This document shows, in pieces, positions 9,024 through 18,766 of a DNA stretch of 64,000 nt (positions are counted from its first letter, which is position 1; each line of letters opens with the position of its first letter). This DNA comes from WTHC01 sp965218725. GTDB taxonomy: Archaea; Thermoproteota; Nitrososphaeria; Nitrososphaerales; Nitrosopumilaceae. The notes under the pieces were generated by a model. It saw only the letters and a program-made list of their open reading frames with translations. It was not told the origin of the DNA and ran no database searches. The stretch spans positions 310,001 through 374,000 of the forward strand of contig CBDCLO010000002.1 of assembly GCA_965218725.1 (NCBI GenBank). The letters run 5' to 3'. The translations under genes were made by a program, and so were the position numbers.

Positions 9024-10022
9024 TTATTTTGAAATTAATATCAATGCATATGGACAAATATAGTCTTGAAAAATATTCTTAATTTTAAGATTAGAATTTT
9101 TTATTAATTCTGTTATACCAGATATCGTATATTTATATGAATGTTCAGTGTTAACTAATTCATTTCTTTTGAAGTTTATAGTACAACTTTTGATATGAAC
9201 CGACTGATCCGTTGTAGAACATAAATACATTTCTATCCTTTGTTTTTTTTCATTATATTTCACCAAATGCTTAAATTTAGTTATATCAAAATCTGCATAA
9301 AGCTCTGTATTTATTCTACTCAAAATATTTAGATTGAATTTTGATGTGATTGATTTTGAATCATCATATGCATTTTTCATAATATTTTCATCTTTAACGA
9401 GGTCAAGTCCTACCAAAAATAAATCGTTATTATTCATAATTGAATTTATTTTTAATAAAAATTTTTTAGCACGAGTTGGATCAAAATTACCAAAACTAGA
9501 TCCTAGAAAAAATATTAAACTTGGATCTGTATTATAATGTTTAATTAGATCTAGTGTACTTTTATATTCATCAATTATTCCTGTTATGTATAAATTCTTA
9601 TATTTATTTAGAAGTGTAAACATATTTTTTTTTATTGTATCTGATATATCTATTGGAACATATTCAATTTTATGCCTAGTTTTAAAAACATCTAAAATTA
9701 GTTGTGTTTTTTTTGAATTCCCACTTCCAAGTTCTATTAATTTAGTATTATTAAATCTAGATAGATATGTACATAATTTATTCATAGTTTTTATTTCTAT
9801 TCTAGTTATATAATATTCAGGCAGTTTACAAATACTGTCAAATAATTTTTGTCCGGTTTCATCATAAAGAAATTTTGAATTAATAAACTTCTGTGTATTG
9901 TTTAACCCTAATAATATTTCATCTAGATTTTTTGTACATGTAATTGGTTCTATATAACATAGCCTACTATTTATAACAACTTTTTTGTATCCAAGTTTAT
10001 GTAAAACACTATCTTTAATCAA
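9024..10022 (-). CDS. egtD: L-histidine N-alpha-methyltransferase EgtD
   Basis: EgtD trimethylates histidine to hercynine with three SAM. The 332-residue length is typical. Markers include KFLYDETGQKLFDSICKLPEYYITRIE near the N-terminus, split by the usual DETG/PEYY motifs, the SAM motif KLIELGSGNSKKT and FLGSSFGNF, then LVGLDLVKD. It converges on egtB, which supplies the next step. The two genes are not in one transcript, so they must be controlled by separate promoters. Confidence 0.94.
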   Translation of the reverse strand: MIKDSVLHKLGYKKVVINSRLCYIEPITCTKNLDEILLGLNNTQKFINSKFLYDETGQKLFDSICKLPEYYITRIEIKTMNKLCTYLSRFNNTKLIELGSGNSKKTQLILDVFKTRHKIEYVPIDISDTIKKNMFTLLNKYKNLYITGIIDEYKSTLDLIKHYNTDPSLIFFLGSSFGNFDPTRAKKFLLKINSIMNNNDLFLVGLDLVKDENIMKNAYDDSKSITSKFNLNILSRINTELYADFDITKFKHLVKYNEKKQRIEMYLCSTTDQSVHIKSCTINFKRNELVNTEHSYKYTISGITELIKNSNLKIKNIFQDYICPYALILISK

Positions 10023-10077
10023 TTGTAAGCTGATATCATAACATAATAAATTTCTTATGTAAAATACAATTATTGTA

Positions 10078-13000
10078 TTAATCAGTTATAGTAGACGGTA
10101 ACCTACCATCCCTATATGCCACTAATTTAGATACTCCATTCCTAGGATAAACTCCATAAATTAATTTAGCTTTTTGTACTAACGAATCTTTTAGTGATAC
10201 CATAATAAATTGATTACCATTAGAACGTTCTTCTATAATCTGTGCTAATTTTTCAGAATTGACGGCATCCAAATGTGCATCTATTTCATCAAAAAGATAA
10301 AATGGCGATGGTTTTAGTTTTTGCAGTGCGAGTACAAACACAATTGCTGAAAGAGTTTTTTCTCCGCCACTAACTGATGAAGATTCTCGCTTTGGTTTAT
10401 TATTAAATTGTATCATATATGATATTCCTGATGAAAATACATCGTCCTCATTTTGTAATTCTAACCAAGCATTACCTATCTTAATTTTTGAAAATATCAA
10501 ACTTATTTCTTTATCTACTTTATCAAATGCATTCAAAAATGTTTGTCGTTTATCTTTTTCTATCATTTCTATAAAATTTACTATTGAATTACGTTCTTCT
10601 TCTAATTCATTTTTTCGATCAGACATTGAACGATAACCATAAGAGATTTCACGGTATGTATTAGGTGCCTTTGTATTTATTTGTAAACAGTTCTTTTCCA
10701 TATTTAATGCATATATAATTGGTTCAATATTAAAAATTTCAATTTCTGATTCTATATAATCAACTACTTTTAAAGAATTCTCCATATTAGATTTATTTTT
10801 TTCAAGTTCCTTTATATCTCTAATTAATGAATCTTTAGTTCTTTCTAGTCTATTAATTTCTTTCATAGTTAATTGTATTTTTTCATTCAGATTAGACATT
10901 TGTTTATCAAATTCTTTTAATTTAAAAACAGATGATATGGATTTTGATAATATATTCTGTTCTTTTTCTCTTAATTTTATTAATTTATCGTTAGCTATTT
11001 GTTTTTCATTTTTTAAATTAATTAATTTTGTATCTAATTCTATTTTATCAGTACTATGCAACTTTTCTTCTTCAACTATATTATAAATTTTTGATTTAGA
11101 TATATCCATATTTGATACAGCCACTGCATGTTCAACATTTTTTTCTCCAAATATATTCATAAGTCTATTTTGATCAATCACGTATAACAATTTTTTTTCA
11201 TTTAAATCAGATAATATATTAGCAATTTTATCATGCATAAGATCAATATTATATCTTTGTATTCTTGAGATATGTTTACTTAAACTTTCTATTATTATAT
11301 GCTGCATATTAATTTTATTTTTTTGCTGTAGTTTTTTTTGTTCAAGTTCATCCATCCTTAAAATTAACTGATTTAAAGTTGAAGTAACTATAGTAATCTT
11401 AGATTTTAAATCAGAATAATTAGTTAAAGTACTGGTTAATCCTATTTTGTAATTTATTAACTTACTTTCATAATGATGTTGTAGTATTTTATTTTTTTTA
11501 ATGGTAAGATTTTTTTTATTGACAAATTCTTTAAGTAGATTAGTATATTTTTTAAGACTTGATGTAGATGCATCAACTTCTATGATCTTTTCAAGATTAA
11601 ATACTTTTGAATTATTATCTATAATTACGATATTTGTATCAAAGTATACACCACTTTTAGTAACAGCTTTGTATCCTAATTGTGATAGATTTTGTGCTGA
11701 TTTTTGTGAATTAGTTAAAATTATATTTCCAAATAAGAATTTTTTGAGTTGATCTAATTTTTTATCGCAGTTTATAAAATTTGCCAGTGTACCTATTATA
11801 TTACCATCTTGAGGAATACTCGTATAATTATCTGTTATCATATCAATTGAAATTATTTTCATCCTTGGCAAATTTTCTTTGTGTATTAGTTCTATTAAAT
11901 CAAAAAATATACCAAAATCTTTTACCACTACGACATTTAGTAAATTAGAACAAGAAGCTAAAACTGATCTATGATATTCAGTATTCCATGAAAATAGATT
12001 ATGTACTATACCAATTATTCCAAATTTATTTATTTGTGATTCAGTAATTTTTGTAAAAGTATAATCTTCATGTAAAATTTTCTTCAATAGTTTAGTCTTA
12101 ATTTCATATTTATATGCTACAGAATCAGCTCTTGCTATTATATGTTTTAATTCATTTATGCTGTTATACAAACTAGAATCTGCTAGTTGAAGATTTCTTA
12201 TATTAGATTTAATACCATTAATATTTTTTTTATGATATGCTATAATCAACATTAATTTATATCTTAATTCATTAATTTTTTCAAGTTGTTTACTAAATTC
12301 TAATTTTTTACAATTATTTATATGTAATTTATTTTTTAAATCATCATATCGAGATTCAAGTACATTATAATTTAGACTTACAGTACCGAGCTTATTTTTA
12401 AGATAGTGTATTTTATTATATGCCTTTATCCTTTTAATATTTACTATAGTTTGATATTTTGTAAAACATGTAATTTTATTATTAATTATAATAGTATGTT
12501 CGTCTAGCAATTTTTTATTTCTTTTTATATTAATTATAAAATTTTTTATATTTGTTATTGTTAGTTTTAAATTGTTTCTGTTGCTAGTTAGTTCTTTAAT
12601 GTTTGATATTATATTTGGGAGTTTTCTTTCAATATGATTTAACCTTTTATTAGTTACTGTTATTGCACTGTTTATTTCTTCAAATTTTTGTATTGCATTC
12701 CCTAGTTCACTATCAATTGAATTTTTAATATTATTGTCATGTGTTTGTTCCATAAAGCTAATTTTCATTTTATTTAATTCAGTAAGTTCTTTTTTAGCTT
12801 GATCATACTTACCTTTTAATTGATTTATTTTCAATGTAACAGTATCATAATTACACTGCTTTGATACCAAATCATTTTTAATCTCATGCAATTTATTAAG
12901 TATTATGATATTATTGAGTTCATCTAATTCATGGTTTATTAGATCATAACGAAGTTTTAGATTCCTTTCTTCTTCTAATTCATCTATTCTTTTTTTTATT

Positions 13001-13596
13001 TCATTCATACGTGCTAATGCAATTTCTAATCGTCTATCAGCATCATCAAGTTGTTTAAGTGCACTATTTTTTTTTTCGTCAAAAAAAGATAAACCTACCA
13101 AATTTTCAATCGCGGTTCTTTTCTCATCAGGTGAAAACTCTGATATTCTGGTCACCGTGCCTTGTTGAATTGCATTTAGTTGATTTAGATTTGTATTTGT
13201 AATATCAAGAAAATCTAAAATTTTTGTACGGTTTATTTTTTTTTTGTTCAAATAGTATGTATTATCACCATTGATGTGAAGTTCTCTTGTTATTACAACA
13301 TTATTTGATTCAATTGGAATCTTTTTATCTTTATTGTATAGGTGAACGCTAACTCTAGCTAATTTTGTACCGGATCTAATTTTATCAATATCATGTATAA
13401 GCGAAGATATTTTATCAACTCTCATAATTTTTGGTCTATTCTCACCAAATGCAAATATTATTGCGTCTAAGATGTTGCTTTTTCCAGAGCCATTTGGTCC
13501 AGAAATTGAAATTAATCCTGGTTCAAAATTAATAATTGTATTATTAAATCCAAATGATTTAAAACCAAATATCTCAACCTTGCTAATATATACCAT
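10078..13596 (-). CDS. smc: Chromosome segregation protein SMC
   Basis: SMC is the condensin ATPase that organises the chromosome. The 1172-residue protein has the N-terminal Walker A (ISGPNGSGKSNILDA), a Q-loop in NAIQQGTV, long coiled coils, a hinge near residues 500-660 (IIGIVHNL, VVVVKDFG, DGNIIGTLAN), a return coiled coil, and the C-terminal signature SVSGGEKTLSAIVF with Walker B FYLFDEIDAHLD. The length is complete for an archaeal SMC. The coiled coils are unusually Asn/Ile/Lys rich, which fits the AT bias. No kleisin ScpA gene is adjacent. Confidence 0.97.
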   Translation of the reverse strand: MVYISKVEIFGFKSFGFNNTIINFEPGLISISGPNGSGKSNILDAIIFAFGENRPKIMRVDKISSLIHDIDKIRSGTKLARVSVHLYNKDKKIPIESNNVVITRELHINGDNTYYLNKKKINRTKILDFLDITNTNLNQLNAIQQGTVTRISEFSPDEKRTAIENLVGLSFFDEKKNSALKQLDDADRRLEIALARMNEIKKRIDELEEERNLKLRYDLINHELDELNNIIILNKLHEIKNDLVSKQCNYDTVTLKINQLKGKYDQAKKELTELNKMKISFMEQTHDNNIKNSIDSELGNAIQKFEEINSAITVTNKRLNHIERKLPNIISNIKELTSNRNNLKLTITNIKNFIINIKRNKKLLDEHTIIINNKITCFTKYQTIVNIKRIKAYNKIHYLKNKLGTVSLNYNVLESRYDDLKNKLHINNCKKLEFSKQLEKINELRYKLMLIIAYHKKNINGIKSNIRNLQLADSSLYNSINELKHIIARADSVAYKYEIKTKLLKKILHEDYTFTKITESQINKFGIIGIVHNLFSWNTEYHRSVLASCSNLLNVVVVKDFGIFFDLIELIHKENLPRMKIISIDMITDNYTSIPQDGNIIGTLANFINCDKKLDQLKKFLFGNIILTNSQKSAQNLSQLGYKAVTKSGVYFDTNIVIIDNNSKVFNLEKIIEVDASTSSLKKYTNLLKEFVNKKNLTIKKNKILQHHYESKLINYKIGLTSTLTNYSDLKSKITIVTSTLNQLILRMDELEQKKLQQKNKINMQHIIIESLSKHISRIQRYNIDLMHDKIANILSDLNEKKLLYVIDQNRLMNIFGEKNVEHAVAVSNMDISKSKIYNIVEEEKLHSTDKIELDTKLINLKNEKQIANDKLIKLREKEQNILSKSISSVFKLKEFDKQMSNLNEKIQLTMKEINRLERTKDSLIRDIKELEKNKSNMENSLKVVDYIESEIEIFNIEPIIYALNMEKNCLQINTKAPNTYREISYGYRSMSDRKNELEEERNSIVNFIEMIEKDKRQTFLNAFDKVDKEISLIFSKIKIGNAWLELQNEDDVFSSGISYMIQFNNKPKRESSSVSGGEKTLSAIVFVLALQKLKPSPFYLFDEIDAHLDAVNSEKLAQIIEERSNGNQFIMVSLKDSLVQKAKLIYGVYPRNGVSKLVAYRDGRLPSTITD

Positions 13597-13688
13597 ATAA
13601 TTTCTAAAAATTAGATTTATTTATGTTCTATTAGGTTAATTTTTTTGATCAATCATATAGAATTAATAAATATCATAGCAGAATACAA

Positions 13689-14786
13689 CTATTTTTTAAT
13701 ATTAATAAATTTTTTTATTAGGTTACTTGCTTCTACATCTGTAATTTGTTTTGGTGGATGTTTCATTAAATAAGCACAAGCAGGGATAATTGGACCCCCA
13801 AGCTTCCTGTCTAATGATAATTTTGCTAATCTGATAGCATCAACTACAATTCCAGCTGAATTAGCTTTATCATCTACCTTAAGTTGTGTTTCTATTGTAT
13901 AAGGTATGTTAGCCCATTGTTTACCTTCTATTTTCAAAAACATTAGCTTAGTATTTTCTAAAAATGGAATAAAATCAGATGGGCCTACATATATACTATC
14001 AGCAGGTAGTCTTTTAGATAACTGGCTTTGAACGCTTTCAGTTTTGGAAATTTTTTTACTTACTAAACGATCATATTCCTTCATATTAAGAAAATCTGTA
14101 TTTCCACCAACATTAAGCTGATATGTATTTTGAATAGTAGTACCTCGATCATTACATAATCGTGTTAGTGTTCTATGTACTATAGTAGCACCTACCTGAC
14201 CTTTGATATCATCACCTATAACTGGTATATTTTTTTTTGTGAATTTCATTGCCCACTTTTTTTCAGATGCTATGAACGAAGGAATACAATTTACAAATGC
14301 AATTTTAGCGTCAAGACAAACCTGTGCCCAAAATTGTGTAGCTTTTTCTGAACCAACAGGCAAATATGATACTAAAATCTCAACATCTGTTTCATTTAGA
14401 ATATCATTAATTCCATTTGTAAGCTGACTAATATTTTTACTATTTTTTATTGGTCGTATTTTATTCTTAACCCATGTACCAACGCCATCCAAAACAGGAC
14501 CTTCGAAAACCATAGATTTGGTATGTGGCATTTTATCTTTTGGTATCCAGCGTACCATATTCGGTGATTCATAAATTGCATCATTAAGTGTTTTACCTAT
14601 TTTATTTTGTCCAACATCAAATCCTGCTACAAAATCAATATCAAAAATTGAATATTTACCTATTTTTTCATGTATAACACCTGCTACACGCTGATTTTTA
14701 TTTAATTTATAATATTGAATGCCTTGTACTAACCCAGAAAAACAATTACCAATACCAATCACACCAACTCTAATAGATTTTTTCAA
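13689..14786 (-). CDS. ino1: Inositol-3-phosphate synthase
   Basis: This NAD-dependent enzyme converts glucose 6-phosphate to L-myo-inositol 1-phosphate for archaeal phosphoinositol lipids. The 365-residue archaeal-size protein starts with VGVIGIGNCFSGLVQG (NAD fold). It also has VNCIPSFIAS, GDDIKGQVGATI and NVGGNTDFLNM, the core Ino1 motifs, and ends in GGPIIPACAYLMKHPP. It points away from the deoxyhypusine synthase gene across a 92-bp divergent promoter region. Confidence 0.95.
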   Translation of the reverse strand: MKKSIRVGVIGIGNCFSGLVQGIQYYKLNKNQRVAGVIHEKIGKYSIFDIDFVAGFDVGQNKIGKTLNDAIYESPNMVRWIPKDKMPHTKSMVFEGPVLDGVGTWVKNKIRPIKNSKNISQLTNGINDILNETDVEILVSYLPVGSEKATQFWAQVCLDAKIAFVNCIPSFIASEKKWAMKFTKKNIPVIGDDIKGQVGATIVHRTLTRLCNDRGTTIQNTYQLNVGGNTDFLNMKEYDRLVSKKISKTESVQSQLSKRLPADSIYVGPSDFIPFLENTKLMFLKIEGKQWANIPYTIETQLKVDDKANSAGIVVDAIRLAKLSLDRKLGGPIIPACAYLMKHPPKQITDVEASNLIKKFINIKK

Positions 14787-14878
14787 TTACATACAATATC
14801 AATTCAGTGTTTTTTTAACCTTTCTTAATAACAATACAACCATAAAAAAATTTATAATACAGACTAATTTTTACTAGT

Positions 14879-15808
14879 ATGAGAAAATTAAATAATGTAA
14901 GAGACATAGCAATAAATAAAAATACTAAAATTGATGAAATTTTTAGTGATATGTTGTATTCTGGTGGATTTCAATCAAAAAATTTAGCTAACGGAGTTAA
15001 TATTTTATCTACAATGATATCAGATAAAAAATGTTTGAAATTTCTTTCATTTGTAGGATCTATCATATCTACAGGTGTAAGAGGTGTAATTAAAGACATG
15101 ATTAAAAATAATTGGTTTGACGCCATAATAACTACCTGTGGCGCATTGGACCATGATATTGCTAGATATTACACTAATTATAAAGAAGGTGAATTCATGT
15201 TGGATGACAAAGAGCTTTATAATAAGCATATGCATAGATTAGGAAATATTTTAATACCCATGAATAATTATGGGCTTATTATTGAAAATAAGATGCAATT
15301 ATTTTTAAAAAAAATCTATAATAAAAACAAAGAATTATCTACTGCAGATATTACAAATATGCTTGGTAAAAATATGGGAAAAAGTTCTTTTCTTTATTGG
15401 GCCTATAAGAATAATATTCCTGTATTTGTTCCTGGTATAATGGATGGTGCCGTCGGTACTCAAATCTGGTTTTTTATTCAAAAATATCCTGATTTCAAAC
15501 TAAATATCACATTAGATTCGAATATACTTTCTAAATTAGTATTTAAATCTAATAAATCAGGAGCATTTATGATTGGTGGTGGCATATCAAAGCACCATAC
15601 GCTCTGGTGGAACCAGTACAAGAATGGTTTGAATTATGCAGTATATGTAACAACTGCCGATGAGTTTGATGGAAGTTCTAGTGGTGCACTGGTAGATGAA
15701 GCTGTATCATGGGGTAAAGTTTCTACAAGTGCAAAATATAGTACAATTCATGCAGAAGCTACAATAATACTACCGTTTATTTATTCAGCATTACTTGCAA
15801 AATTATAG
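14879..15808 (+). CDS. dys: Deoxyhypusine synthase
   Basis: This enzyme transfers the aminobutyl group of spermidine to a lysine of aIF5A, the first step of hypusine formation. The 309-residue protein shows the NAD/spermidine elements TTCGALDHDIAR and GIMDGAVGTQIW, then MIGGGISKHH, TADEFDGSSSGA, and the catalytic lysine in VSWGKVS near the C-terminus. It requires polyamine, and the arginine decarboxylase at 32023-32577 may start that supply. Confidence 0.95.
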   Translation: MRKLNNVRDIAINKNTKIDEIFSDMLYSGGFQSKNLANGVNILSTMISDKKCLKFLSFVGSIISTGVRGVIKDMIKNNWFDAIITTCGALDHDIARYYTNYKEGEFMLDDKELYNKHMHRLGNILIPMNNYGLIIENKMQLFLKKIYNKNKELSTADITNMLGKNMGKSSFLYWAYKNNIPVFVPGIMDGAVGTQIWFFIQKYPDFKLNITLDSNILSKLVFKSNKSGAFMIGGGISKHHTLWWNQYKNGLNYAVYVTTADEFDGSSSGALVDEAVSWGKVSTSAKYSTIHAEATIILPFIYSALLAKL

Positions 15809-15879
15809 AACTGAATTGCAGCATCAACTTATACAATTATAATAATATTTAATGTGCTATGATATTATGGACTAGATTA

Positions 15880-16308
15880 TTATTTTGTAATATCTATTTC
15901 AATTGCAGAAACATTACGTTGTTTACCATCATTTGATGTTAATAGATCCGATGATACCATAACGTTACTAATTTTATATCCTACCGTATTCATTCTTTTA
16001 GTAATCATTTGTGAAACATCAACAGCTTGAGAAATACGTTTGCCTCGTGCCTTTATAGTAACAGTTGACTGGTTAGAAAGCTGTGTTAATGTTGCAGTAA
16101 CATAAGTCATTATTGGTTTAGTGCCTATAAAAATTACATTACGAATAGCATGATTTTTTTCAAAGTTGTTTATTTTATGTTCTGATTCAAATGAATTTTC
16201 TACACTAGGTCTACGAGAATGCTCTTCAATTTTAGTGTTTTTTTCTATTTTTTTGAATTCAGAAAAAATCTCTTCGGCATCAGTTGGTTTTTTACTTTGC
16301 TCACTCAT
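15880..16308 (-). CDS. albA: Alba-domain DNA/RNA-binding protein with N-terminal extension
   Basis: Alba is a small archaeal chromatin and RNA-binding protein. The Alba fold spans about the last 90 residues: VIFIGTKPIMTYVTATLTQL, TIKARGKRISQAVDV, and the C-terminal strand VSAIEIDITK. The first 50 or so residues form a charged, Lys/Glu/Ser-rich extension that is probably disordered. I chose the ATG at 16308 (Met-Ser-Glu-Gln) over a Met nine codons upstream because the downstream start gives a more usual charged N-terminus. The gene faces the dys gene convergently. Confidence 0.88.
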   Translation of the reverse strand: MSEQSKKPTDAEEIFSEFKKIEKNTKIEEHSRRPSVENSFESEHKINNFEKNHAIRNVIFIGTKPIMTYVTATLTQLSNQSTVTIKARGKRISQAVDVSQMITKRMNTVGYKISNVMVSSDLLTSNDGKQRNVSAIEIDITK

Positions 16309-16343
16309 TTTTCTATTCACAAAATCAGATATCACACGATTAT

Positions 16344-16592
16344 TTAATGTTTAAGATTTATTTGTTTGATATAGTTCTCAAGTGTTTCTTCAATTGAATA
16401 ATTTTTACATATTTTAATTTTGTTAATTAGTTCTGGTTCATTGATTTCAAAACAGTTCAGTAAGTCGCCATGGTCTTTATAAAAAATAAATAGTTTTTCA
16501 TTAAAATTACAATAATATAACTTTTCTTTGACCATATTACCTGGATTTATTTTGATTTTATGCTGTTCTCTATATATTGGATATGAAATCAT
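16344..16592 (-). CDS. Small hypothetical protein upstream of Alba gene
   Basis: I do not recognise this protein. From the Met at 16592 it has 82 residues; the frame extends to 16661, but that longer form would overlap the start of the divergent polymerase gene. It is charged, with no membrane segment. It shares the strand with the Alba gene 35 bp downstream and may be in the same transcript. Confidence 0.55.
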   Translation of the reverse strand: MISYPIYREQHKIKINPGNMVKEKLYYCNFNEKLFIFYKDHGDLLNCFEINEPELINKIKICKNYSIEETLENYIKQINLKH

Positions 16593-16640
16593 TGATGTAA
16601 TATGAGTTCTTTTATTATATAACTTATTTATATTAGAACA

Positions 16641-17729
16641 TTGAAAAAAATAATTTGCCATATAGATTTTGATTATTTTTTTGCACAGTGTGAAGAAATC
16701 CGTAGTCCTGAATTAAAAACTAAATTAGTAATGGTATGTGTGTATTCTGGAAGAAATAATGATAGCGGTGTGATTGCGACATCAAACTATGCCGCAAGAA
16801 AGTATAATGTACAATCTGGCATGCCTATAAAATTAGCTAAAAGAATATTAGCAAATGTACAAAACTCAGTATTTTTACCTATAGATTATAAATATTATTC
16901 ATATATTTCATCTCACACAATGAAAATAATCCAAAAATACACTGATATTTTTGAGTATGCTGGTATTGATGAGGCATATTTAGATCTAACTAATGAAAGT
17001 AATACATGTTTTGAAAAAGTTTTGCATATTGTACAACAAATTAAAAATGAAATTTTAGAAAATACTAGTCTTACATGTTCCATAGGAATAGCACATAATA
17101 AATTAATATCTAAATTAGCATCAAATTATAGAAAACCTGATGGACTAACTATTATAAAACCAGAAAATGTTTCTAACTTTTTATCAAATATTAAAATTAC
17201 AGATTTACCAGGAATAGGTTCAAAAACAGCTAAAAAAATTTCTCAAGTAGATGCAATAACAATAAATCAGTTAAAAAAAATAAATATATTTACATTAAAT
17301 AGTTTATTTGGAAAAAAATTTAGTACGTATATATACAATATTGTAAGAGGCATAGATTATAGTGATATAAGAGTTGAAAAGCCCACTAGTCAATTTAGTA
17401 AAATGATTACATTGAAATATGATTCTGTTGACTATTACCATATTTTAAAGAATGTGAAGTCAGTATGCAAGGAATTACACTCTATAATTATTAGCAATAA
17501 TAAAATGTTTAGAAATATAGTATTACATTGTGTTCAAATGGATCTAACTAACAAAATAAGATCAAAAAATTTACCACAACATACAGATAACTACAATGAA
17601 TTAGAAAAAACTACAATAGAACTATTACAAGATATTTTAGTTAACCAAAATATAAAAATTAGACGTATTGGTATCAAGGTTTCTAAGATGACTACTGCTA
17701 AACAATATAGTATTACTAGTTTTTTTTAA
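16641..17729 (+). CDS. dbh: DNA polymerase IV / Y-family translesion polymerase (Dpo4-like)
   Basis: This Y-family polymerase copies across damaged bases. The 362-residue protein has the palm motif HIDFDYFFAQCEE, the fingers ATSNYAARKYNV, the catalytic YAGIDEAYLDLT, and the helix-hairpin-helix DLPGIGSKTAKKIS. The little-finger domain ends in QYSITSFF, a textbook PCNA-interacting (PIP) motif at the very C-terminus. The start is TTG at 16641. It matters here because uvrB/uvrC are relics in the same window, so damage tolerance is kept while this excision pathway is eroded. Confidence 0.96.
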   Translation: MKKIICHIDFDYFFAQCEEIRSPELKTKLVMVCVYSGRNNDSGVIATSNYAARKYNVQSGMPIKLAKRILANVQNSVFLPIDYKYYSYISSHTMKIIQKYTDIFEYAGIDEAYLDLTNESNTCFEKVLHIVQQIKNEILENTSLTCSIGIAHNKLISKLASNYRKPDGLTIIKPENVSNFLSNIKITDLPGIGSKTAKKISQVDAITINQLKKINIFTLNSLFGKKFSTYIYNIVRGIDYSDIRVEKPTSQFSKMITLKYDSVDYYHILKNVKSVCKELHSIIISNNKMFRNIVLHCVQMDLTNKIRSKNLPQHTDNYNELEKTTIELLQDILVNQNIKIRRIGIKVSKMTTAKQYSITSFF

Positions 17730-18646
17730 TTTGAATTTAGTTTTTTTTCAATTATTTTTGATTCAATTAAGATTACAGTAATTAAAAAAATAATAAGCCA
17801 TGGAATAAATATAATTTCACCAGCTACTGAATGAAATTCTTCAAATTTAATTGCATTTGTAGATACTTTAAGAACAAATATAGAAAGCAAAAATATCCTA
17901 ATTAAATTTATAGAAATAGTTCCAAAAATTCCAATACCAAAATACATAATTTTTCTTTTTTTGTCAATATTCATTTTTAATAAAAATGCCGCCATTACTA
18001 ATGAATAAATTATTACACTATGTACGCCAGCTGATGGCCAAAATACTTTAAATGCAAATGGTCCATAATCACCGTTTAGAAAAAGTAGGTTATCACTAGC
18101 GATAGCTGTACCAATATTTGTATATGTTATAATATTGGCATTTAATTTAAGTATATATGGTACAACATATTGTAGAAGTCCTAATGTATCATACGGAAAT
18201 ACTGCATCTAACAGCAATATTACTGAATTCCCAAATAGAAATACTGGTACAGCAGGCACTAACTTCATAAATTTTCTACCTAAAAATATACCAAGTATGA
18301 TAATTACAAATATTGTAATGATAACAAAATCCCACATCAACATCCATGACAACACTAATTTCACATTATATGTCAAAGCTACATTTTCCAGATAACTACG
18401 AAAACCATATTGTAACGATACAAAATACATAATTACAAAAACCGATGATATTAATGATATTAAAATGCGGTTTTTATCTATTAAAATATTTTTAATATTT
18501 AATAATTCTATAATAATTAGTACCAATGCAAAAATAAATCCACCATGTCCTTGATTCCAGCTCAAATTAAAACTACTCTGAAATAATAATCCAAATAAAA
18601 TTGGACATGATACTACTAAAATCACAATAATATTAAATTTTTTCAA
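17726..18646 (-). CDS. Archaeosortase/exosortase-family membrane protein, Ser variant
   Basis: This 306-residue protein with about eight transmembrane segments has the exosortase layout. The nucleophile region reads FWPSAGVHSVIIYS where the family usually has Cys-Ala/Ser-Gly, so Ser205 replaces the Cys. The conserved Arg is R250 (NLIRIFLL) and the His is H272 (EEFHSVAGE). Archaeosortases cleave C-terminal sorting signals of surface proteins; thaumarchaea carry PEFG-CTERM-type targets. No target protein is visible in this window. The stop overlaps the end of the polymerase gene by 4 bp. Confidence 0.85.
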   Translation of the reverse strand: MKKFNIIVILVVSCPILFGLLFQSSFNLSWNQGHGGFIFALVLIIIELLNIKNILIDKNRILISLISSVFVIMYFVSLQYGFRSYLENVALTYNVKLVLSWMLMWDFVIITIFVIIILGIFLGRKFMKLVPAVPVFLFGNSVILLLDAVFPYDTLGLLQYVVPYILKLNANIITYTNIGTAIASDNLLFLNGDYGPFAFKVFWPSAGVHSVIIYSLVMAAFLLKMNIDKKRKIMYFGIGIFGTISINLIRIFLLSIFVLKVSTNAIKFEEFHSVAGEIIFIPWLIIFLITVILIESKIIEKKLNSN

Positions 18647-18679
18647 TTAATTTTATTAAATACCAATATACTAAAATTA

Positions 18680-18701
18680 AGTGTAGCTCAGTTTATACAC
18701 T
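18680..18701. repeat. Short inverted repeat in a divergent promoter region
   Basis: The arms AGTGTA and TACACT pair perfectly (6 bp) around a 10-base loop, between the divergent archaeosortase and dehydrogenase genes. It could be an operator or chance. The loop resembles a tRNA D-arm by accident; no tRNA follows. Confidence 0.3.
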
Positions 18702-18766
18702 ATTTTTGCATGATAATAAATTAATACTTAATAGTATTTTTAGAATAATCAATAATTGTCTAAAAA

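Noticed and set aside
18681..18700. tRNA-like D-arm sequence TGTAGCTCAG
   Set aside because: No acceptor, anticodon or T-arm follows; it is the loop of a short inverted repeat.
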